64,000 bases of DNA, taken from contig NC_080049.1 in NCBI RefSeq assembly GCF_026212465.1, positions 14,082,439 through 14,146,438 of the forward strand, given 5' to 3'. Shown here one piece after another: positions 11,989-22,740 of the stretch (position 1 is the first letter of the stretch; every line of letters begins with the position of its first letter). The notes below the pieces were generated by a model. It was not told the DNA's origin and did not search any database. It was given only the letters and a program-made list of their open reading frames with translations. A program made the position numbers and the translations under genes. Source of the stretch: Amaranthus tricolor (lineage: Eukaryota; Streptophyta; Magnoliopsida; Caryophyllales; Amaranthaceae).

Positions 11989-12949
11989 ATTGAGAAAGCT
12001 AAAAACCAAAACCGTTAAAACAAAATTTATTAAAAGAAAGTTAGTGGAAAAAATATGAGAACCACAACTAATAAAAAATTATTTTTATAAAATTAGTAGG
12101 AAATATGTGGTAACCATAAGAAATATAAAATTCTTAAAATGGAGTAAACATCATTAAAATATTAAAATGACGATGAACAAAGTTATGTTTGTCCAAAATT
12201 TAATTTGTGATATAAATAGAAAGATTCTTTATAGAAACAACAAATAGAATACCCAAAATGGCAAATGAGAACATTTTTAAGAAACGAAAATAATATAGTT
12301 TAGGGTACCAAATTCTATTTACATAATTATGTTATAAGTTACATGAAGTAGATTTGTTCGCTCTATTTCTATGAAATTGCATCATTTTTTTAAAGTTGTG
12401 ACGTTAATCTGTAATTAGATAAGTCAATACACATGTGAATGGAAGATAAGACTTTATAAAACGAAAGTAAAGAATATACAACAATTCTCCTGTGAGACGA
12501 TCTCGTGTGTGAGACAGTCTCGTGTTATATTGGGCTTAGTAGCCCATTCAGCAAAATAAAAGAAAAAATTGTTTCTTTAATTCTTCCTCTTTGTCTGCTC
12601 TTCTCCTCTTTTCTCTACAATAGTCTTCTTCAATTGGATTACATTTCAGTTGACATATGCAAAATAAAAGTAAAAAGTTGCCATAACATCTCCTACTATG
12701 TCATTTGAATTCGATACAATTCAATTATTCTAAATGTAATAGTTATATGTATTCTTGTGTTTGAAGAATGTTTGTGTTTGCGTTTGTTCAATTGTAGTAA
12801 TTAGTGATTTCTTTGTATAATAGTTATTCTTTAATAAATATAATTGAGATTTGTTTAGTAAATAATTGGTAGAATACTTCGTCTCATGTTAAAAGTTAGG
12901 TTTTAAATTTTGTTTATGAAAGAGATTTTTCATAAATGGCTTTAATGTA
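11986..12949. other. AT-rich stretch with a GAGACGATCTC-like hairpin
   Basis: Non-coding. Around 12490-12525 two inverted words, GTGAGACGATCTCGTG and GTGAGACAGTCTCGTG, resemble the ends of the small MITE at 19690-19865. No full element could be delimited. Confidence 0.4.
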
Positions 12950-13370
12950 TACTTATCATATCAATACTTTCGACAATTTAAATTTTAGAGTAGGCATTTT
13001 AATTCTTAGAATAGACAATTTAAGACATAAAATAGGCTTTAAAACTTTATAGTAGGATGTTAAATTTAATACTTTTGAAAATTGAAAGTTAAGGCTTAGC
13101 ATTGGCATTTTAAGCCCTAAAATGGATATTTTAAGTCTTGGAATAGACATTTTAAGACTTGAAATAGATATTTAAATCTTTAAAGTAGGATGTTAACTTT
13201 AAGCCTTTTCGAAAATCTTTATAGACATTTTAAGCCTTAAAATTGGCATTTTAATCCTTGAAATAGACATTTTAATAATTAGAATGGGCATATATATTCA
13301 TTGGAATGAAAATCTCAAACTGTAGAATCGGCATTGAAAACTTTAAAGTTGGCTAGAATATTGGGCTGGT
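12950..13370. repeat. Array of degenerate ~24-bp repeats (right member of an inverted pair)
   Basis: Words such as AATAGACATTTTAAG recur about every 24-27 bases, in the opposite orientation to the array at 10425-10790. A 64-codon minus-strand frame is only the translated repeat. A GC-richer patch (GGTTGCATGGGTACAACC) follows at the outer edge. Confidence 0.5.
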
Positions 13371-14014
13371 TGCATGGGTACAACCGCCATACAGGTTAGT
13401 TTCCCAAGAATATACTTTTGGATGAAATTTTAAAACCACTGTGACGGCTTACAACACTATTGACATTTAACAAATTCTTATATGTAGACTGTAACACCCC
13501 TGAATTTTGGACCCCTTATACGGAACCAAAACCGCAAACGACGGGAGGAATTCGGGTATTACATTAAAATAAAATGAATAAAATAATAATCTTTATAAAT
13601 GTGAGTCGAAATTTTGGAAGCATTTCCGCTAAAAATCGAGGGCGTGATGGAATATAAAATACAATAATTAACTAAACCCATCCAAGGCATCATAGCCTTT
13701 AAAATCTCATACCACGACGGAATAATTCATCGTCGGCCCTTCAAATCACCATGACAAGCATGGATCGTGGTTCCAGTGTCTATGCTTCAGTTCTAAAAAG
13801 AATAAAATACTTTTGAAAAACATACAAAACTACAACTACGCAGCGAAATTATGAAAATACAACGGAGGACATAATACTTCATACTTAAAACATATACAAC
13901 CTAAGGTTTACAAAAGACATAAAAGATGTGATACCCAGGATTGAGATTTGAAAAGGATTGATAGACTACTCATATCAACAAGGTGCATCTTCTTTTCATG
14001 GAGCTCATTTGCTA

Positions 14015-14072
14015 AGAACCCCACAGTTAAGCGTGCTTGGTGAGGAGCAATCTTGGGATGGATGACCTCCTA
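14015..14072 (+). repeat. 5S rRNA-like segment inside the LTR
   Basis: The sequence around GTTAAGCGTGCTTGG, then GGGATGGATGACCTCCT, matches the 3' half of plant 5S rRNA, including the box A-like and intermediate-element region. The 5' half is missing and several positions differ, so this is a 5S-derived piece within a retrotransposon LTR, not a functional gene. Confidence 0.6.
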
Positions 14073-14493
14073 CACTAGTGGAAAAAAAACGTATTTGCTG
14101 CTAATCATTTGCTGCGGTTTTTATATATTCGCAGCAATAAATAGGAAAAAGAATTGAAAAAAACAATTAATTGTTGCGGTTTTGCTAGGGACCGCAGCAA
14201 ATAACCCTTACACAATAGCTTAATTGCTGCGGTTATCAAGGGGGCCCGCAGCAAATAACGTTACAGCAAAATGAAAATACACATGAGGAGCATTAATTGC
14301 TGCGGTTGATGCCCTAGACCACAGCAAATAGCCTTTAGAATTAAAATGTACACATAGCATATACAGTAGCATAAAAACGAACCCGCCATTTCTTTTTTCA
14401 CAAAACTCTTCTACTGTGTCGTGAGGTCTGTATGCAGCCTTGTGTGGGCTCCTTTGGTATCTTCATTTCATACAACTACATTTGTATCAGATT

Positions 14494-14975
14494 TGCACGA
14501 AACTTGGCACACAAAACTCTTTGGTATATATTGTTGTGTTGAAGTGGATAGAATTGAAAATCATAGTCATATGCTAGAAATTACGTGTTATGTTGCGATT
14601 TTATGGGTTTTTAAGCGTTTCTGTCAATTTCGCACGTAAAGTAGCTCAAACTTGGTTTGTTATGCACGAAACTTGGCACACAACACTATTTGGTATATAT
14701 TATTGTGTTGAAGTGGTTAGAAATGAAAATCATAGTCATATGCTAGAAATTACGTGTTAAGTTGCGATTTTATGCGTTTTAACCGTTTTTGGCAATTTCG
14801 CACGTAAAGTAGCTCAAACTTGGTTTGTTTTGCACGAAACTTGGCACACAACACTATTTGGTATATATTATTGTGTTGAAGTGGTTAGAATTGAAAATCA
14901 TAGTCATATGCTAGAAATTACGTGTTAAGTTGCGATTTTATGTGTTTTTAACCGTTTTTGACACTAACATTTATT
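14494..14975 (+). repeat. Tandem repeat, ~169-bp unit, nearly three copies
   Basis: The word GCACGAAACTTGGCACACAA occurs near 14495, 14664 and 14832. Each is followed by GGTATATATT, GTTGAAGTGG and ATCATAGTCATATGCTAG. The array lies just upstream of the protease exon, probably in an intron. Confidence 0.85.
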
Positions 14976-14984
14976 TATTCTTAG

Positions 14985-15254
14985 TGCTTTCAACAACCTT
15001 CTTTCGTTGAATGCGGCTACTACGCGCTGAAATACATGGACGATATTATAAAATTCGTGAAGGAGTTCGGAGTCGAAAATATAGATGTTGTAAGTATTTG
15101 TTACGTGCTTAAATAATTACTGGTAAAATCTAATGTTTATATATTAATCTTTTATTTTTATATTATATTATAGGTTTTAAACGACATTACGAGGGAAACA
15201 CGCCCTTTGAGAAGTGGAGAGATGCGCAAATTAAAAGACAAGATTGCCGCGTAA
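14985..15254 (+). pseudogene. C-terminal exons of a CACTA-encoded Ulp1-like cysteine protease
   Basis: Exon one (about 14985-15089) follows an acceptor (ATTCTTAG). It reads QPSFVECGYYALKYM, the region around the catalytic cysteine of Ulp1/C48-type SUMO proteases: a Gln a few residues before a Cys-Gly pair, then an aromatic-rich helix. A GTAAGT donor opens an 84-bp intron (15090-15173) and exon two (15174-15254) ends at TAA. The frame is continuous across the splice. The His and Asp of the triad and everything upstream are absent, replaced by a tandem repeat, so it is a truncated relic. Such proteases are common passengers in plant CACTA and Mutator elements; their role there is unproven. Confidence 0.65.
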
Positions 15255-15929
15255 CTTGCTAATTTTTGTTCTTGATAAATTGTAATTAGTATAGATTATT
15301 TTTTAGGTCTTTAACGTATATTATATATAACTTGCCGGGGTGTTACAAAAGAGCTATGAAGTCGAAAGACCAATACATAACTCGTGTTATGCTTCGCACT
15401 CATCACTCTCCCCCAATGCAATGCAGAAGAAGCTCTAATACACCTGTCTAGGATGTTTCTGTTGCTCAACATGAGGCCATTAGCCAAATGTATCATACTA
15501 GAAACATCATAAAAAGTGATAATAAATCAAGCATAAGCACAAACACATACACGTTAGTAACTAACACCAAATATAATAAGGCCAACAGACTAGCTAACAT
15601 TATGTTGTACAACTGTATAAAGATGATTTCGTAAAACACAAAGCATAACTAATAACTATTTATCATCCATCTATATTTCTTGATCTCAATTCTTTTTTTC
15701 CAACACGAACCATGTGTGCATGGGTGGAATGTATATCTTTACACTCCTCTTCTCAAAATCATAACATCTCTATAAGACACGTATGATATCAACTTAACTA
15801 AGGGCGTTAACAGACTACCTGACGCCTCATGAGCATGGTTTTATGGCGCTTGTCTACCTTAAAGTAAGTGTGATCATAGTATATCTTTGGGATTCTTAAC
15901 TCTCATGAGGCAACTAAACTTAGGCATAA

Positions 15930-16300
15930 TCTTTCTATAAATGAAAACCCTTGGGGTTCGCAAGACCCACGGGGCACATCACACTAAACTATTCTATCAA
16001 TGAAGACCTTGGGGTTTGTAAGACCCACGACAATCTCAACTATAAACCTTTTATTAATGAATAAAATTTCTTTCAAAGAGAACCTTGGGGATTGCAAGAC
16101 CCAATTGTAATTCAAATATACTCTTGCTATCAATGAGAACCATGAGGTTTGCAAGACCCACCGGTAACTAAAATATACTCTTGCCGTCAATGAGAACCCT
16201 GGGGTTTGCAAGACCCACTGGTAATTCAAATATACTCTTGCCATCAATGAGAACCATGGGGTTTTCAAGACCCACCGGTAACTCAAATATAAACTTAAAT
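15930..16300. repeat. Tandem repeat array, ~59-bp unit
   Basis: About six degenerate copies carry AACCNTGGGGTTTGCAAGACCCAC, then AACTCAAATATACTCTTGCC. Unit lengths vary from about 54 to 76 bp. A 111-codon minus-strand frame across it is just the repeat translated. It belongs to the surrounding LTR. Confidence 0.85.
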
Positions 16301-16406
16301 TCATATATAAAGGAATCAATCTGACTCCAAGTAAACATAATGTAATTCTATCAATAAGGGAATTGTACTCAACTTCAAATACTACCTTAATTCTATGCGT
16401 CTATAC

Positions 16407-17308
16407 TAGGGATGGCAACGGGTCGGATCTGGACCGGATCCAGGTGGACCCGGATCCAGATCTAGATCCAAACCCGAATCCGCGGGTCTAGTTTTGCAAG
16501 ACCCAGATCTGGATCCGCGAATACTGCGGATCCAGTATCGGATTCGGGTCCAAAACAGATCTGACTTGTTTTTGCTTTTTTTTGTATTTTTGAATGTGTT
16601 GGAATTGCAATAAAGCGATATTTATAGACTAATGTAAATAATATATATAATTTCACAATCAATCACCCAAAAAAATATTATACAACTTAAAATTTTAATC
16701 TCAATTGTGACTCATAGAATATAATTTTTAATATTGATTAATTTTTAAAATAATCTAACTATTAAATCAACCTTATCATAATAATGGGAAAATTTTTTTA
16801 CATGATGCATGCAAGAAAATCAAATCAAATAATCTACATGATCCATCCATACATATACTCCAATTTAGAATCAAAAAACACATAATTAGGAGTATATTTA
16901 ACAAATTAAATAAATCACTTAAAATACTTGTAATCTAATTATTAGATCAGGCAAATCTAATTTCAATGAAATTTGATAATCTTCACTTACAACCCTTAAC
17001 TTCTCTATCTTCATGATTAACTGAAGGGACACAGTAATTCATCTTCATGACTACTGGGAGGCAGTGAGGGAGGGGAATAGGGGATATAAATTTTAATATA
17101 TATTTCATATAAAAAAATAAATATAAAAATAAAACGGGTCCTCCAGATCCGCGGGTCGGGGTCTGAGTATTTTTCTCAGATCCGGATCCGGACCCGTAAA
17201 ATTTAACGGATCCGGATCCGACGGGTCTAATTTTTTAGGATCCAGATCCGTGAAAACGGATACGGATCCACGGATCCGGGTCGGGTCCAATACCCATTGC
17301 CATCCCTA
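16407..17308. mobile_element. Non-autonomous hAT element (MITE), 902 bp
   Basis: The left terminus is TAGGGATGGCAACGGGTCGG. The right terminus, read inward, is TAGGGATGGCAATGGGTATT. It is flanked by a perfect 8-bp target duplication GTCTATAC (16399-16406 and 17309-17316), diagnostic of hAT insertion. Both subterminal regions are dense in GGATCCGGATCC and GGGTCGGG words in both orientations; such repeats are transposase-binding sites in characterised hAT elements. The interior is AT-rich and non-coding. Inserted into the long LTR. Confidence 0.93.
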
Positions 17309-18924
17309 GTCTATACCATTCTAAGTTCAAGAGACACGCCATCAGTAACTATTCATATATAAAACTTACTCTAGTACTTCATATTTATAATACAATGCAT
17401 AAAGTTGCAAATATTGATAATACTTTGAAACATAAGCATATAAAAGTTAGTTACCGCGTGTACGTACCTGAAACTGCCACAACACGACCAAAAGCCATAA
17501 TAATCAGCCAAGGTAAGTCTACACCCCTCTTATAAACTGAGTACCTATACGAGTTTAAAGGTAGAACTAATAAGATTTCTTAACCTCATTTAAGAGCTGC
17601 TTACTCTAAAAGAAAGCACTATACTGCCATTCAAACAAGTTTCGACTTGTTCTAACAAGTACTTAAACCACACACAATGATTTCATTCCTAAACTAGCTT
17701 ATGAACTGAAGTATCAGATTACAAATCTAACCACAACTCAAAATTTACACTCAACTCTATATCAAGGTATGATCTAATGAGAAAGCTTCTAATTATATAC
17801 TTTTTGCACTAGCATAACTTTTAGGAATTAGTAGACTTAAGCTTTACAATGTAGTGTATTACACCAAATAATAATGAAAATACTCATTGTAATACTAATT
17901 TACGTTCCTATTGAGTTTAGAGTGATAACAAATGAAAACAATGAAAAAGAACGAGTTATTAAGATAAATCATAATAAATATGGCTAAGTTTACGCAACTT
18001 ACGACAACAATAAACAAAATCAACAATGTCAATCACTATTAACAACAACAATGGCATCATATTACTACACTAACAATAACCGCACAGTAGTTAACAAATG
18101 CTACTAACATTTTACAACCGCCACTACCAACACCATTACTAACCACTAACCACTAACACTATTACACTTATCAACTACATTTAATAAACTTTAAAGTGAT
18201 ACTTATAGTTAACAACAATATGCAACAACCATGACATCAAGAATGCTTGAACTCATAACAATGAAATTCATAGTGTCCAACAAAAATCCTACACTCAATA
18301 CAAAAAAGTTGTCATGTAGTAAAACACCACAAAAATATCACACAACCATCATTTTAATTCTTTCATCCTTCAAACCCCAATTCATTAATAAGGCTCTTAC
18401 CCGTAGTAAGATTAAATAAACTAATTCAAAATCACTACTCATAAACTTGATAAAATTGTCATTGAAAACAAGAAACTCAACATGGAAGAGAATTAGTTTA
18501 CCTACAAATGGGGTGATAAGAGAATTAGGTGGTTGTGTGGATGGTGTTGTGGTGATGGCTGTGGGCGGCTGCGCGTGACTACCCCTGAAAAGTCTTTACA
18601 AGTCTTTCTCACTCTTTTTATTTTATAAATATGTTATTTTTTTTTTTCAAACCTTACCCATCTAAATAATACATTTATTTTAAAGCTCAAAATCACCAAA
18701 ACAACCTCCTATGCTAACAAATTTGAAATCACAACTATAACTTAATTGGACATTATTATTTAAGTAATTATGAATGTGCAATTTATATAAATATATAAGC
18801 ATTTATATACTTATAATTATAAATAAAATATTAAAATTAATTCAAAATAATTTTATTAAAATATTAAAATTGCCCATTATCATTATAAATAAGTAATGAT
18901 GCAATAAAATGATGAGGTGTTACA

Positions 18925-19400
18925 GACTACCCCTGAAAAGAAGTTTCGTCCCCGAAATTAGAGTAAATATATTATTTTATGGAATATAAAATTTAATACA
19001 GAAAAAATGAGAACCTGTGCAATTTAAAAAATTATGATATTTTTCTAATAACTTTGTATCTTGAAATACTAAATATATACTATGTAATTTAAAATTGAGA
19101 CCCCAAAATTTTCGGAATTCTATACAGTCAGTTTGACATGCTCAGAATCTTTCCAAATAAGACGTAAAATTCCTTTAAAAGATCGTTTGGGAGCTAGAAA
19201 ATAGAATATTGAGATTTAGAAGACTTGAAACATAAAATTTATGTATCTCATTCACACTTGCGCATTACATTTAGAAAAACGCCCTTCCAATATATTTAAA
19301 AATATATGCACTCGAGTGCAGAATATTTGTCCCAAAAGACAAACTAAATATTCAGAGAACATAAAATGCAGAATAAGCGGGCAAAATTACTGATGCATGC
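18925..19400 (-). mobile_element. Residual 3' internal region of the gypsy-type element
   Basis: Next to the LTR start lies CGGGGACGAAACTTC on the minus strand, then about 450 bp of non-coding sequence with no recognisable pol remnant. It probably ends near 19400 where composition changes. Boundary approximate. Confidence 0.35.
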
Positions 19401-19689
19401 ATGCTAAGTTGTGTTGAATCATGCTCTAAAGTTATTTAATGGTAATTATGTAAGTTAGTTTTATTTAGTATGCTATTATCAGTAGCATCAGTGAATTTTA
19501 CAACTATTCATATTAGGCACTAAATTACTTCCTTACTTTTAGAAAATTTAATTATTTGTATCTCTATTTAAATCTTTTTGTAGCTTTTCAAAAAAAAAAA
19601 AAAAAGATGCATCAGTAATTTTATGTTTATCATTTTACCATATTTACAAGTGCCCTATTTATTTTTTGAGATTACTTATAAACACAAAT

Positions 19690-19865
19690 TTTTTATTAAG
19701 ATCATCTCACTGCGAGACAGTTTAATATAGGTTGACCCAATTCTAATTTATTAAAAAAATATATAAAAAAAATATTTTAGATTTAGTTTTGAATTATTTT
19801 ATTTTAATATAAATGATTTGGGCTGCTTGCATAGGCTTGTCTCACCATGAGACGGTCTCATATAA
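19690..19865. mobile_element. Small MITE with GAGACGGTCTC-type inverted ends
   Basis: The left end has ATCTCACTGCGAGACAG. The right end read inward has CGTCTCATGGTGAGACAAG. The interior is about 140 bp of AT-rich DNA. Related words occur at 12490-12525 and 28560-28590. Target duplication not clear. Confidence 0.45.
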
Positions 19866-20764
19866 CTATACAAGACTTACTGACTCACAAATTACTATTT
19901 CTTTGTATTTTATTCTTAATATATTAGTTAAAACATAGTCAAGTGAGAACTTGTTTGATTCGTCTCAATGTAAATATTATTTATATTAAGTTTTTATAAT
20001 TTTTTTTATTATGAACAATTAGAGATATTAGAAACGGATTTAGTGTATCAACAAGTATGCGGAATTTATTAATATAAAATGGAGTACTACGTTAGTTTGA
20101 ATAATACTTTAAATTGTAGAACAAAAAGATTGGTTCAAGGTTAACATCAATTTGAAAGAGGAAAAGTTCAAGTTGCTCATAATTTAAATTAAATTGACAA
20201 GAATTTGAATGTACGTCTCTTCCAAAAACACGAGTTGGAGGCAAGTATATAGAGTTAAGAGACAAGTAACAAAAAGACACTGGTTAGAAATGTTCAGCTG
20301 TCTAATATGGCTCCAACATACTCCCAATTAGATATACATTGTTTTTCTTGTTAAATATTGCCATGCATATTGCTTTAATAGTCAAAGGACATTGAAGAAT
20401 TAGACATTTGGATTTTAGACCAAGCCAATTTACTTTTAATAATATTTTAATTGTAAAGGTTTAATCTAATAAAACTTCAATGCTAATAATGTCAAAGTCT
20501 TGAGTTTTAATAGTGTTGGTCCTAGTGTTTTATCTACCTTAGCCCAAATGAAAAAAATACACCTCTAATAAAATTTCTAAATTATAAAACAACTCACAAA
20601 ATAAGAGTGATTACAAGTATATATCTACTTCAAAAATTTTAAGAAAATTTTTATTTCCAACATATAACATCAATGCAATGCATTATTTAATATAAGACAT
20701 TATTGAATCCAATATATAACATTATTAGAAACAAAAAAAATAATATAGGATATTATTAAATTCA
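19866..20764. other. AT-rich stretch, nothing identified
   Basis: No coding run, TE terminus or RNA gene that I can support. Confidence 0.5.
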
Positions 20765-20765
20765 T

Positions 20766-21523
20766 CATATAGCATTATAAAATTTACGACTACTAAATTG
20801 TGTTTGATTTTTTTTCTTTCCAAAATTTTCAAACATAATCTTTTTTTTAAAAAATTTGTTTTTGGTTTCGTAAAAGTTGTTTATTATTAAATTATGTTCT
20901 GATAACACTTCATTCACAATAGCACAAATAACGTCGTAATACCCCTCAGTGATGCAATGGTTTGTCTTCAAGTTTGTTAATAGACCAATAATAGACATCT
21001 TGGTCTGATTCTTAAAACGTTCAAATAATGGACTATTTACAGAATTCAACATTTCAAATAACTGTCGACAATAAGGGTTTGGATCTTTGTCGACGTGTAG
21101 CGGTGATTCATCATCTACCGGTACAATATCAGATTGTAGGGGAAGAAACTAATGGTAAATGTCTGGGAATATACTAGTAGTAGCTGCATCATATGTCATT
21201 TGTGAGTAAGGATTTGAATTGTTTGTCGATTGAGCTCCTACTACTTCTATAGCATCAGAAATAGTTCTTACCTCTGTGTTTTGATGATAGTCTCACTCAT
21301 ATTAATTTTTAACAAAATCCTTTCTCATTAGATTTCTTTTATTTCATTTGGTTCCTTATAAAAAAGACTTCTGCACTTTTTAGAAGGACATTTAATATCA
21401 GAAGTCAGGCTATTTCTACGAGCAAAATCCAAAAACTCTTGTAACCCTCTCATAAATCTTAAACTAAACTTTTCATTTTTTTTGTTTGTTGTACATCCAA
21501 CTTCTTTCTTGACTAACCTTCAT
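20766..21523 (-). pseudogene. N-terminal fragment of a CACTA TNP2-type transposase
   Basis: Read on the minus strand, an ATG at 21523 opens a frame with RSWMYNK. After a frameshift in an A run come FMRGLQEFLDFA and a CPSKKC zinc-ligand-like pair, which is the transposase-associated domain (Transpos_assoc) at the start of En/Spm TNP2 proteins. After an acidic, degenerate spacer, about 21052-20800 carries MLNSVNSPLFERF, a KMSIIGLLTNLK helix and NNFYETK. These match the next conserved TNP2 block, where known members end in SFYEAKK. The rest of the transposase (Transposase_21, DUF4218, DUF4216) is missing to the left. At least one frameshift and several stops make it a pseudogene. Upstream lie CACTA-like subterminal repeats (21760-22085). 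Confidence 0.7.
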
Positions 21524-21759
21524 TTTTAATATCTATATCTTATAATAATATAATCATTCAATTGATTATTAAAGTGAATTAATGACAATACAAATATATA
21601 AAACAATTCATGAAAATGAAAAAACAAATAAATTATGTAATAAATTATAAAAAGAATTAAATTACAAACCTCTATCAAACCCATTTTTGCTTTCGTTTGC
21701 GAAATATAACAATGAATATTGAATACCAATGAAAGGATATGTCTCGTTTATTTAAAAAA

Positions 21760-22085
21760 AATATGGCGATGACACGGTAGCCACAAAGCCATCGTCGTAT
21801 TCAAATTCAAAATTCAAAAAAGTGCGGAAGAACATGGCGATGAAGTGGCTATAAGCCCCAACCGTCGCCCTTTTCTTTTTTAAAAAGAGCTATTGAAAAG
21901 GGTTGGCAACGAGGTCACCGCTCATCCGTCGCCCTTTCCTAAAACCACTTGGCGACGAGATGGCTATGACCCCCAATTGTCACCATTTTCCAGAAAACAA
22001 AGGGCGATGGAACAGCCGTCGCCCTTCCTTTGCTATTGGTGATGAGTAGGTGGTCTGTTGCAATTTTGCCATCGGTATTTTAACA
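21760..22085 (-). repeat. Subterminal repeats of the CACTA remnant
   Basis: Words GGCGATG, GGCGACGAGGT, CCGTCGCCCTTT and their complements recur 8-10 times in both orientations, the pattern CACTA elements use for TNP1-type binding. The terminal CACTA motif itself was not found between here and the hAT insertion at 22214, so the tip is lost. Confidence 0.55.
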
Positions 22086-22740
22086 TTTATTCATGGTGGC
22101 GACAGCTCCTAAAGTCTACCCTCAGATCTCTTGAAGCATTTTTTCCCTAATGTTTTGATCAATCACATACATTACTATCTTCCATATTACATCATGTCAT
22201 CATATGTTATAGTTAGGCATGTCCACGGTCCGGGTTGGGTCGGTTTTCGTTCCGGTTCCATCCGGTTCCGATTCCATTTGAAACCTGTCGCGAACGGTTC
22301 CGGTGCCGGACGGTTCCAAACGGTTTCTTGGCGGTTCATGAGGCGGTTCCGGCGGTTCCAACTCGCGGGACGGGCGGGTCGGACCATCGGTTCCATTTTT
22401 ATTTTTCCTTTAAATATTTATATAATATAAAAATACTATAATATTGCGGATGTACTTTTGATGATTACTTGATTATTAGCGAAATTCATTGCTTGTAAAG
22501 TTGTAATCGCTATTAAAATATTTACTAAAAAGAATGAAAATAATAAATTAATAAGAAAAATCAACGATAATGTCGATAAAGACGATTAATAAAAAAAGAG
22601 GGAGAAAATGGACTTGAACCTAGTACCCAAAGGAATACTAAGCTGCCTACGTATCCCGAAGGAATGAAATCCCATGTAGTTCTTTGTCATACCTTTTATT
22701 TGTAGTTATTGAATGTTGATTTATCGTTGTCCGATGGATC

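Larger units (their letters stand above)
14073..15345 (+). mobile_element. CACTA (En/Spm) transposon fragment with Ulp1-like protease end
   Basis: The left terminus is CACTAGTGGAAAAAAAA at 14073, a standard CACTA inverted-repeat start. It is followed by subterminal repeats of ATTGCTGCGGTT and its complement AACCGCAGCAAT/CCGCAGCAAATA to about 14335. Then come a tandem 169-bp repeat and two exons coding the end of an Ulp1-like cysteine protease, as in plant CACTA elements that carry such an ORF. The expected CACTA terminus on the right is not visible before LTR-like sequence resumes near 15345, so the 3' end was probably deleted. It is inserted into the 5S-like part of the surrounding LTR. Confidence 0.65.
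13490..18924 (-). mobile_element. Long LTR of a Ty3/gypsy-type retrotransposon, with nested insertions
   Basis: On the minus strand the LTR begins at 18924 with TGTAACACCTCATC and ends at 13490 with GGGGTGTTACA, giving the usual TG...CA ends with extended short inverted termini. Just upstream on that strand (18950-18925) is TTCTTTTCAGGGGTAGTC, preceded by CGGGGACGAAAC. That is the arrangement seen at the 3' end of many plant chromovirus (Del/Tekay-like) internal regions. The interval is 5.4 kb but includes a CACTA fragment (about 1.27 kb) and a hAT MITE (902 bp), leaving roughly 3.2 kb of LTR. Only about 450 bp of non-coding internal sequence remains to the right, so the coding part is lost. 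Family name and whether both ends belong to one LTR are inference. Confidence 0.5.

Noticed and set aside
14015..14072. 5S rRNA gene
   Set aside because: Only the 3' half is present, with several changes and no T-run terminator; lies in an LTR.
15984..16319. 111-codon minus-strand frame with repeating residues
   Set aside because: It is the 59-bp tandem repeat read in one frame; it lies inside an LTR.
22131..22441. Arg/Gly/Phe-rich frames at the hAT A end (also at 24392-24595, 39606-39944 and 43136-43480)
   Set aside because: Translations of GGTTCC-type subterminal repeats, open on both strands because of composition.
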